This document shows, in pieces, positions 18,803 through 26,529 of a stretch of 64,000 nt of DNA (position 1 is its first letter; each line of letters opens with the position of its first letter). This stretch comes from Verrucomicrobiota bacterium (GTDB lineage: Bacteria > Verrucomicrobiota > Verrucomicrobiia > Limisphaerales > UBA8199). A program made the translations under genes and the position numbers. The notes under the pieces are model-generated. The model saw only the letters and a program-made list of their open reading frames with translations, did no database searches and was not told where the DNA came from. The stretch is taken from contig PSRM01000346.1 of the NCBI GenBank assembly GCA_003176045.1, positions 1 to 64,000 on the forward strand. Direction: 5' to 3'.

Positions 18803-20515
18803 ATGATTACGGAACTGGGAATCGCCAATTTCAAAGCCTTCGGCGAAATGCAGCGGGTGCCCATTAAACCCCTCACGCTCATCTTTGGCCCAAATGCCTC
18901 GGGGAAGTCGAGCATCATCCAGACCCTGCTCCTCGCGCGCCATGGAATGTACGCCGACGAGAAGGAAAGCAGCTTGGGGCCTGGTCTTGACGGCGGTGTC
19001 CATCTCGGCGGTTTTCCCAACTTCGTGCATAAACAGGACAGGAGCCGAAACGTTGTCGTGAGATTGGAAACTGCCAAAAAAGAGGGTGCATACTTGGATT
19101 TAGATGGGGATTCCCGAGAATCCAATCCGCTGCAACAGTGTTCGCGCTTTGCGATCGAACTCCAGTTCGGGCTGCCCGAGGAGGGGAAAGTGCCGAAGGC
19201 CATGGCGGCTCTTCCCCACGTAAGGCTTCTGGACATATTCATGGATGGCCGTCGGGCGGTTAGCCTTCACGGTTGCTATGGCTCGTGCAACTGTCGGATG
19301 GTAGATTCAGACCATCCGCTCCTGGAGGCATCCCTTGCAACTATCTTGAAGTGGTCTCTCTCAAGCTCGAAGGAGCCTTTGGAACAGCAATTAAGAGAGC
19401 TTGCTCGACGGCGGCTTGCAGCTCGCTTGAGTGAGGCAAATTTTCGAGCCGAAATTCTCGGAGAAGGAGCCAGTGTAAGCGCTGCAGATCTGCTGAAAGA
19501 TGAACCTAGCCTCGGGGAGGTTTCCATTGAGAGTGAACTAGCCGTTTTGAAACAGGTTTTTTCTAAGGCCATGGTTGGGCGCCTTTTCTTGCTTCTCGCA
19601 ACCAGATTGCAAGATCTTGGGCCGTACAATGGTCACAACCGCCAAATTTGGGACGAGTGGCTCAATCGGGGAGACGGCACAGAAGGGTTTGATGACCGGC
19701 CCGATGGAAGCTTGACTACATTCTTCAAGTATCATCGAGAAGAAGAGGAAGATGCGGAAAATTGGTGGCCAGAAGCGCAGGCGATCTGTCACAATCTCGG
19801 AAGGCTTATCGAGGAGTTCACTGACCAGATCACTCGGAGCCTTTCATCGGTGCACCACCTCGGCCCAGTTCGTCGCGTTCCTGGCCGACACGACTGGAGA
19901 ATCGGCGCTTATGAACCCCGAGAAGATGAGAAAGTTAACGAGTGGCTTGGCAAGCTCGGAACATGTTACCTCCGAAAAACACGTAGATGGATCGCCGAGC
20001 AAGATCCCGCTGTCGATCAGGCAGTCAACCCTCCACCCACATTGTTTGAGCCTCTTCTACATGACACCGGGACTAATACCGTCCTGAGTGTACACGATGT
20101 CGGCTTCGGCATCGGACAAGTTCTGCCCATCCTGGAAAGTGCGGCCGCACTCCGAGAACGCCTCATCGCGATCGAACAACCCGAAGCTCAATTGCACCCA
20201 GCACAACAAGCCGAACTTGGCGACATTTTCATCGAATCAGCCTTGGGAGAACGCAAGAACACGTTCATTCTGGAAACCCATAGCGAGCACCTTATTCTAC
20301 GGATCATGCGAAGAATTCGTGATACAACGAAGGGCGGCGACGCTTTACCAAAAGGCTTGCCAAGTGTTCGGCCGCGCGATGTAGCCGTTCTTTACGTCGA
20401 GCGCCAGGGCGATCACAGTATCGTTCGGGAGATGCCATTGAACGAGAGTGGGGAACTCGTAAAGGCCTGGCCAGGTGGATTTTTTGAGGAGTCCTTCAAC
20501 GAGATGTTCGCCTGA
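18803..20515 (+). CDS. AAA-family ATPase, DUF3696 type
   Basis: Walker A GPNASGKSS; IEQPEAQLHP Walker B; ETHSEHLILRIMRRI; C-terminal VAVLYVERQGDHSIVREMPLNESGELVKAWPGGFFEESFNEMF. Confidence 0.88.
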   Translation: MITELGIANFKAFGEMQRVPIKPLTLIFGPNASGKSSIIQTLLLARHGMYADEKESSLGPGLDGGVHLGGFPNFVHKQDRSRNVVVRLETAKKEGAYLDLDGDSRESNPLQQCSRFAIELQFGLPEEGKVPKAMAALPHVRLLDIFMDGRRAVSLHGCYGSCNCRMVDSDHPLLEASLATILKWSLSSSKEPLEQQLRELARRRLAARLSEANFRAEILGEGASVSAADLLKDEPSLGEVSIESELAVLKQVFSKAMVGRLFLLLATRLQDLGPYNGHNRQIWDEWLNRGDGTEGFDDRPDGSLTTFFKYHREEEEDAENWWPEAQAICHNLGRLIEEFTDQITRSLSSVHHLGPVRRVPGRHDWRIGAYEPREDEKVNEWLGKLGTCYLRKTRRWIAEQDPAVDQAVNPPPTLFEPLLHDTGTNTVLSVHDVGFGIGQVLPILESAAALRERLIAIEQPEAQLHPAQQAELGDIFIESALGERKNTFILETHSEHLILRIMRRIRDTTKGGDALPKGLPSVRPRDVAVLYVERQGDHSIVREMPLNESGELVKAWPGGFFEESFNEMFA

Positions 20516-20518
20516 AAA

Positions 20519-21472
20519 ATGGTGTTCTACGTTTATCTGGATCCGCCGGTCTTTGAGGCAGCGGCTGCAGGTGGCCAGATGGCACTGCAGTTACTCACAG
20601 CAATCCTTCGCGGTTTCCTTCAAAATTGCGTGCTTCTGGAATTCGACGACTATCGCTGGGACACTGCAGTTCGCCGCGCTGTAAACTCTCAGGAGAAAAC
20701 TTTCGATCGGTCGGCTATCAAGAAACTTCTTGTTCAACTCCAGAGGCGCAATCGGATAGTTCCCTTTTTCAAGGATGACTACTCGGGCCTGCCTGACCTC
20801 GAATTTGTGGTGCAGCAGGCCTCTGCGGCTGGGCTCGACCTTATCTTGAGTGTCCAAACCGTTTCACTTCCGTCCAATTGCTCCTGCGAAGCAGCCATCT
20901 TGGGCACGTACCAGGAGAGCGAATTTGAGGACCAACGCGCGGAAACAGCCGCGAATGGCCGTGAGTATAAGCACGGGGAAATGGGGGAGGAACAGTTCCT
21001 ACTGACAACTTTTCAGAAGTTCATTCGTCACGCTAGGCGGATTGAGGTTTGTGATGCTGTCTGTGGCCGTTATTTCGGCGATAATTTCAAATACACGCTC
21101 AAGAAATTCTTGGCGTTTCTCGATTCCGCCTTGGTCGACCCGGCCGTATGCGAACTGATCCTCCATTGCGAGAAATCTGAGCGCGATCAGTATCTACTGA
21201 GCGAGCTCACCTCATTTCGGACAGCGCGCCTTGCGCAGATGCCGATTTCCGTCTGCTTTTACGACCCCATCAACGGTCAACAATGCTTGCCGCACGAGCG
21301 TTACATCTGCACCGATCAGTTTGGGTTACAAATCGGGCGCGGGATGGACTTCCTTGATCGAGCAACCGCCCGGAACCGCGATATCAGCGTGAGCTTCAAG
21401 CCTTGGAATGTTCTGAGCACTAAATTAACACCCTACCAGTGTTTCAAGCTGGCCCCGGTCCAGATTCCATGA
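20519..21472 (+). CDS. Protein with C-terminal MIT_C/PLD-like domain
   Basis: RRIEVCDAVCGRYFGDNFKYTLKKFLAFLD ... LPHERYICTDQFGLQIGRGMDFLD resembles the MITD1 C-terminal HDRxI..NGWxIxIGRGLDYF pattern; 3 bp after upstream stop. Confidence 0.6.
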   Translation: MVFYVYLDPPVFEAAAAGGQMALQLLTAILRGFLQNCVLLEFDDYRWDTAVRRAVNSQEKTFDRSAIKKLLVQLQRRNRIVPFFKDDYSGLPDLEFVVQQASAAGLDLILSVQTVSLPSNCSCEAAILGTYQESEFEDQRAETAANGREYKHGEMGEEQFLLTTFQKFIRHARRIEVCDAVCGRYFGDNFKYTLKKFLAFLDSALVDPAVCELILHCEKSERDQYLLSELTSFRTARLAQMPISVCFYDPINGQQCLPHERYICTDQFGLQIGRGMDFLDRATARNRDISVSFKPWNVLSTKLTPYQCFKLAPVQIP

Positions 21473-21754
21473 GATCCAGGCAGGACGCAACTCTGCGCCG
21501 GAGATGACTTGCACTTCTCAGCCGAGCAGTCTGGTCACGGCTCCGTCACCCTTTGGCACGGCAAATGTCACGGTAAACCACTCAAAAAACCCCAGTAAAA
21601 TGCGCGTTGTCACGGTGTCACGGCTAAAAACCCCCAAGGGCCTATGTTTCTTAATCTTAATCTTTCTCTTAATCTTAATCCCTCGTTCCCTCTCCTCCCC
21701 GCGCGGACGAGGCCGTCCGCAGCTCCTCCCATATAACCATGTAACCCATTTAAC

Positions 21755-23320
21755 TCATTTAACCTCTTCTTTGCGGTAACTCGCTACCACCCACTCGCTC
21801 AGCACCTTGTCGGGCGCCTGGACGGCGTCGGTGTCTATGACGAATTCCTGGCGGCCGGAGTTGCGGGCGATGAGTTTGAGGCCGAACTGGAAATCCTTGA
21901 AACGCCCGGCACACAGGTCGCGGACGGATTGAGATTTTTCAAGGGCTTCGTTGACCAGCATCTCGGCGGCGGCAGGCGTAAAGGTGATTTTCATGCCGTG
22001 GTTTTCTCCGAAACGAGTGGCGAACTCCTCGACCACCTGGCGCGCCACAATTCGTTCCTCCTGACGAGGGTCGGCCAGAATCTTCTGCAGCTCGGCCATC
22101 GGCTTATCAACCAGTTCGCTCGTCACGACGAAGCGCTTCACGTCGGTGGATGGGAGTTCGAATTTCAGGTCGCGAAAGACACGCTCGCACACGGTCATGA
22201 GGCCGCGGGCGCCGGTCTGCTCGTCGCCGGCTTGCTCGGCGATTCGGCGCAGGCCGGCATCGGAAAAGAGCACCTCGATGCCGTAAGCAGCAAAGTCCTG
22301 CTCGTATTGGCGAATGATGCTGGCTTCGGAGTTCTTCAGGATAAGAAACAGGTCATCCACATTCAACGAGTGGCAGACCACGCGCACGGGCAGGCGTCCG
22401 ATGAACTCCGGCTCGAAACCGAATTCGATGAAATCTTTGGTCTGCGCTCGATTCAGAACTTCTTCGGAGGTGTCCAACGGACTTTCTTTTGCGGCAAAGC
22501 CGATCGTAGCCTCGCGCAGGCGCTTGCGCACAATCTTCTCCAAGCCGCCGAACGCGCCGCTGACGATGAATAGGATGTGCTTCGTGTTGATGGTCGCAGG
22601 AGCTTTCTTTCCGCGCTGGGTGAAGTCCATCATGGCCTGGATTTGGCCGGCGATATCATTCGGGGACCGCGCCGGGACTTCGGTTTCCTCCATCAGCTTG
22701 AGCAAATTCGTTTGCACACCGCGGCCGCTTACATCGCGCCCGCCCACGTTATTCGCGGCGGCGATCTTGTCTATCTCGTCAATGTAGATGATCCCGTACT
22801 GCGCCCGCGTGGCATCGTTGTCCGCGAGCCGCAAGAGGTCGCGAACCATGTCCTCGACATCACCGCCCACATAACCCGTCTCGGAGAACTTTGTGGCATC
22901 TGCTTTGACGAAAGGCACACCAATCAAATCAGCGGCATTGCGGATCAGGAAGGTTTTGCCTACACCGGTGGGCCCGATCAGGATGACGTTCTGTTTGGCG
23001 TAATTTGGCGATTCCTTGCCCTCCAGCGCTAGCCGAACGTGGTGATAGTGGTCGCATAAGGCCACGCTCAGGACCTTTTTGGCTTCGTCCTGCTTGATGA
23101 CGAACCGATCCAGATGACTTTTGATTTCGCGCGGTTTGTAATCGAATTTGAATTCGTCCGCGGAGGGTTTTCTTTGGCCGTCTTCGGCGGCGCCTGAGAC
23201 TTCTGCTTTTGCGGAGGCAGGTGCGCGCCCGCTATGAAACTGCTGGCGCATGAAATCGGCCAATTGCTTTTGAAACTCTTCGATGGAAGGGTTGTTGGCG
23301 TTTACAATAGGTTTGTGCAT
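21755..23320 (-). CDS. ClpX-like AAA+ ATPase without N-terminal zinc-binding domain
   Basis: NVILIGPTGVGKTFLIRNAADLIGVPFVKADATKFSETGYVGGDVEDMVRDLL; IIYIDEIDK; FGFEPEFIGRLPV. Confidence 0.85.
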   Translation of the reverse strand: MHKPIVNANNPSIEEFQKQLADFMRQQFHSGRAPASAKAEVSGAAEDGQRKPSADEFKFDYKPREIKSHLDRFVIKQDEAKKVLSVALCDHYHHVRLALEGKESPNYAKQNVILIGPTGVGKTFLIRNAADLIGVPFVKADATKFSETGYVGGDVEDMVRDLLRLADNDATRAQYGIIYIDEIDKIAAANNVGGRDVSGRGVQTNLLKLMEETEVPARSPNDIAGQIQAMMDFTQRGKKAPATINTKHILFIVSGAFGGLEKIVRKRLREATIGFAAKESPLDTSEEVLNRAQTKDFIEFGFEPEFIGRLPVRVVCHSLNVDDLFLILKNSEASIIRQYEQDFAAYGIEVLFSDAGLRRIAEQAGDEQTGARGLMTVCERVFRDLKFELPSTDVKRFVVTSELVDKPMAELQKILADPRQEERIVARQVVEEFATRFGENHGMKITFTPAAAEMLVNEALEKSQSVRDLCAGRFKDFQFGLKLIARNSGRQEFVIDTDAVQAPDKVLSEWVVASYRKEEVK

Positions 23321-23372
23321 ACGTAATCTTCCTAACACCGGATACTATACATATTTCCGCAACTCGGAACGG

Positions 23373-23522
23373 AGCGCCGCGTGAGGGCACGCGGCCTACA
23401 AGATCGCGATACATTGCTCCTGTAGGCCGGGTTCCCTCACCCGGCGCCTGGGGAGAGTGAAAAACCGCTAAAGCGGTTCTTCGCCTCAGGGTCCACCGCT
23501 CACCTCGCTAAAGCGAGGTGTT
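23373..23522. repeat. Palindromic repeats (R2 copy plus CGCTAAAGCG palindromes)
   Basis: GCGCCGCGTGAGGGCACGCGGCCTAC; GTAGGCCGGGTTCCCTCACCCGGCGC; AACCGCTAAAGCGGTT; CACCTCGCTAAAGCGAGGTG. Confidence 0.8.
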
Positions 23523-23582
23523 AATGAGAGTTCCAATCTACAACGTGAGCATTATACTTCGGATTCGAAACAAAACCAAATA

Positions 23583-24215
23583 ATGTCCCCTTCGTTCCAT
23601 TCCGCTGATCCCGCGCGTTTCGAAGCAGCAATCAAGCGCTTCGATGAGGAGAACGCGAGAGATCCAAATCTGGAGGAGACTCCCCAAGGCCCGAAGCCAC
23701 GCGAGTTGGTTTATGCGCAGTGGTTGACGGACTGGGTTCTGAAGCTTTGCCCGGATGCTTCCGAAGAGCTTCGCCTGGCAGCTCGTTGCCAGCACATCTG
23801 CCGATGGCAGGTCCCGCGGGCATCGTATCCCATGACTCGCGCGGGCTATTTGAAATGGCGCGAGGACATCAAGAAGTTTCACGCGCAGAAGGCGGGGGAG
23901 ATTTTGCGAGAAGTGGGGTATCCGGCAGAGGTTATCTCCACGGTGCAAAGCCTTAACTTGAAGAAAGGCTTCCCTGGCGACCCTGAAACCCGGTTGCTGG
24001 AGGACGCATTGTGCCTGGTTTTTCTCGAGCACCAATTCGCCGCCCTGGCGAGTAAGACCACCGATGAGAAAATGATCAACGCGCTGCAAAAGGCGTGGAA
24101 GAAAATGACACCTGCAGCGCAGCAGACAGCCATGACGCTTTCTTATGGCCAACGGGAGAAGGCGCTCATCGAGCGGGCATTTGCTGGCGGCGACCGCAAA
24201 AACGCCGGGGCCTAG
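23583..24215 (+). CDS. DUF4202 family protein
   Basis: RFEAAIKRFDEENARDPN ... RCQHICRWQVPRASYPMTRAGYLKWR ... LEDALCLVFLEHQF. Confidence 0.9.
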   Translation: MSPSFHSADPARFEAAIKRFDEENARDPNLEETPQGPKPRELVYAQWLTDWVLKLCPDASEELRLAARCQHICRWQVPRASYPMTRAGYLKWREDIKKFHAQKAGEILREVGYPAEVISTVQSLNLKKGFPGDPETRLLEDALCLVFLEHQFAALASKTTDEKMINALQKAWKKMTPAAQQTAMTLSYGQREKALIERAFAGGDRKNAGA

Positions 24216-24229
24216 CCGAATATTCCGCA

Positions 24230-24432
24230 CCCGCTGTGTGGGACGACGTCAGGAGTTCCTTTCTTGCGGTGTGTTCGCGAAGAGGACTCCTCACGTCGTC
24301 CCCTACAAGCGGCTACGTCGGAGCGCGGCTGTCCCCAGCCGCAGCGGGTCCGCACCTGAAGAGGCCGCCCGTCAGTCCGGACGCGCCAATGCAAGCGGAC
24401 CCGCTGCGGGTGAGGACACCCGCGCTCCGCCA
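24230..24432. repeat. Palindromic repeats R3 (24230-24306) and R4 (24325-24432)
   Basis: GGGACGACGTCAGGAGT ... GACTCCTCACGTCGTCCCCTACAA; GGAGCGCGGCTGTCCCCAGCCGCAGCGGGTCCG ... CGGACCCGCTGCGGGTGAGGACACCCGCGCTCCG. Confidence 0.8.
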
Positions 24433-24584
24433 GTTTGTTTCGGAACCGGGTAGTTAACCATCGCTCGCCCCGGTGGACCCCTTGGAGGTATCCGTAATAG
24501 TCGCCCAAAAATCGCCTTGAGAATTTAGCTCTCTTACGCCAAACTCAACCCCGAACGCCAGCGCGATTGCTGGCAGGCAAGAAT

Positions 24585-25412
24585 ATGAAGTTAGCAAGGA
24601 GAATCGGTTGTTATCTGGCGCTGAGTCTGGCGTCGGTGGGCGGTCTGTCGTCCGCATCGGCCGACACCATTTTCGACGATTCGGAGAATGATTTGCTGAT
24701 CCGTTTCAACCCCGGCACGCTGGAGATAGGCGACGAAATCGTGCTGGCCGGCACCGCGCGATACCTCACGAATATGTCATTCGAATTTTGGGGCACCACC
24801 TATGGAACCAATGGAGCGGCTTTTGCAGGCGCGGTACAGGCCCGGGTGCGGTTCTACATCAATGATGGGGCGCCCTTTAACGGCTATTCAACACCAGGCA
24901 CCGTGTTCTTCGACAGCGGCTGGTTTGGCGGCCTCTTCCCCACTCCTCGGTGCACAGCCATTTTTAGCGCCGGGATGGATTTTCCTAGCAGCGGCCTGTT
25001 CATTCCGACCAATGACATCACCTGGAGCGTTCAGTTCCAAAATCTCGGACCGGGCGATGCGCTCGGCGTGGACATTTATTCGCCTGCGACAGTGGGGGCG
25101 GATTATCCGGATTATTGGGAAAACAACGGCCACTGGGCCCTAAGAACCAATTCAGTGACCTCTGCTATGAATTTTGCCTCGGTTTGGCAGGCCAGTCAGC
25201 TACCGATTCCGATACCCTACATAACTCATTCGGCGAACGGCGTCACCGTCTATTGGGCGGACGCACCCGGTTGGATCTTGCAGCAAAACCCTGACCTCAC
25301 CTTGCCTGGCAACTGGTCGGACAGCACGGGCGTCATCAATTCAAACGGCACGAATTACTTGAGCGTTGTTGAGCCGACAGGAAATATGTTCTTCCGGCTG
25401 AAGCACCCCTAA
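24585..25412 (+). CDS. Secreted protein, paralogue of the following PEP-CTERM protein
   Basis: RYLTNMSFEFWGTTYGTNGAAFAG ... FFDSGWFGGLFPTPR ... shared with 25662-26381; different C-terminus (YWADAPGWILQQNPDLTLPGNWSD). Confidence 0.8.
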   Translation: MKLARRIGCYLALSLASVGGLSSASADTIFDDSENDLLIRFNPGTLEIGDEIVLAGTARYLTNMSFEFWGTTYGTNGAAFAGAVQARVRFYINDGAPFNGYSTPGTVFFDSGWFGGLFPTPRCTAIFSAGMDFPSSGLFIPTNDITWSVQFQNLGPGDALGVDIYSPATVGADYPDYWENNGHWALRTNSVTSAMNFASVWQASQLPIPIPYITHSANGVTVYWADAPGWILQQNPDLTLPGNWSDSTGVINSNGTNYLSVVEPTGNMFFRLKHP

Positions 25413-25421
25413 CTTAAACCA

Positions 25422-25479
25422 GGGGCGGGGACAGCCTTGTCCCCACATTAAAAACGCGGGGACGAGGCCGTCCCCGCCC
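25422..25479. repeat. Palindromic interspersed repeat, family R5
   Basis: GGGGCGGGGACAGCCTTGTCCCC ... GCGGGGACGAGGCCGTCCCCGCCC. Confidence 0.8.
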
Positions 25480-25661
25480 GATGCCCCAAAGGGACTCCTT
25501 ACGTCCTCCCCTTACAATCTGCCGCCCAGGAGAACCCCGGGAGTTGGTTCGGTAAAACAACGGAAAATTTACCCTTGACAGAATCCTCGATTTTTATGAA
25601 AATCATGCCCGAAACCAGCAATATGCTGGTTGATGTATAGTCTTTGCCACACAAGACAACT

Positions 25662-26381
25662 ATGAAACCAACCTCAAAGCTCAGTTTCTGCCTCGCCCTC
25701 GGACTGACCCTCGCCGCCGGCCAACTGGCCACCCGCGCGGACACAATTTTTAACAATTCCACTAACGACCAGCATGTTCGGTTTCAGCCGGGCACGTTGG
25801 AAGTAGGGGATGAGATCATTCTGGCGGGTTCAGCGCGGTACCTTACGAATATGTCCTTCGAATACTGGGGCACAACCTACGGCACTAATGGAGCGGCGAA
25901 CTTTGCGGGTTTGGTCCAGGCAGATGTAAAGTTCTATTTGAATGACGGGACGAATTTTAACGGCTATCCGACTCCCGGGACTAGATTCTTCGACAGCGGC
26001 TGGTTCGATGGCCTGGTACCAACCTCTCGAAGCACGGTAGATTTTGTATCCGGGTTGGACTTCGCCAGCTCGGGATTATTCATCCCGGCCACATCCAACC
26101 TGACCTGGACGGTGCAATTTCGAGGCATGGGCGCAGGCGATGCACTGGGGGTGGACGTCTATTCGCCGCCTGTCGTTGGGGGCGATTATGCGGACTACTG
26201 GGAATGCGATCCAGCAAGCTGGCAACTGAGAACTAACTCCATCACGGCAAATATGGATTTCGCCACAGTCTGGCAAGCCAGCCAGCAACCGGTGCCCGAG
26301 CCTGCCGCAGGCGCGCTGCTGCTGATGGGGTGCGGATTGGTCGGCGCCACCGCCGGATGGGTGAAGCGGAAACAGAAGTAG
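25662..26381 (+). CDS. PEP-CTERM sorting-domain protein
   Basis: Signal peptide; C-terminal PVPEPAAGALLLMGCGLVGATAGWVKRKQK. Confidence 0.9.
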   Translation: MKPTSKLSFCLALGLTLAAGQLATRADTIFNNSTNDQHVRFQPGTLEVGDEIILAGSARYLTNMSFEYWGTTYGTNGAANFAGLVQADVKFYLNDGTNFNGYPTPGTRFFDSGWFDGLVPTSRSTVDFVSGLDFASSGLFIPATSNLTWTVQFRGMGAGDALGVDVYSPPVVGGDYADYWECDPASWQLRTNSITANMDFATVWQASQQPVPEPAAGALLLMGCGLVGATAGWVKRKQK

Positions 26382-26472
26382 CTGCGAGAATCTACGTCGT
26401 CTCCTACAGGAGCCAGAACAACCAAGAGGAAAAAGATTCGACTAAGTTTTCGATTAAGTTTTCGATTAAGAT

Positions 26473-26509
26473 AAAAAAAAGAGGCGCGACCGGTTGGTCG
26501 CGCCTTTTT
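26473..26509. terminator. Bidirectional rho-independent terminator between convergent genes
   Basis: A-run 26473-26480, GGCGCGACC-GGTT-GGTCGCGCC (26483-26504), T5 26505-26509. Confidence 0.88.
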
Positions 26510-26529
26510 GGTTGAAAATGATCGTCTGC

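Noticed and set aside
18803-20515. Classic OLD nuclease or Gabija GajA
   Set aside because: No TOPRIM-type C-terminal signature seen and no UvrD-like helicase downstream; the C-terminus fits DUF3696 better.
21929-22573. 214-aa plus-strand ORF
   Set aside because: Entirely antisense to the ClpX-like gene; no family signal.
26437-26472. TTTCGATTAAGT x3 tandem repeat as a regulatory array
   Set aside because: Only three units, located right before a bidirectional terminator between convergent genes; likely neutral.
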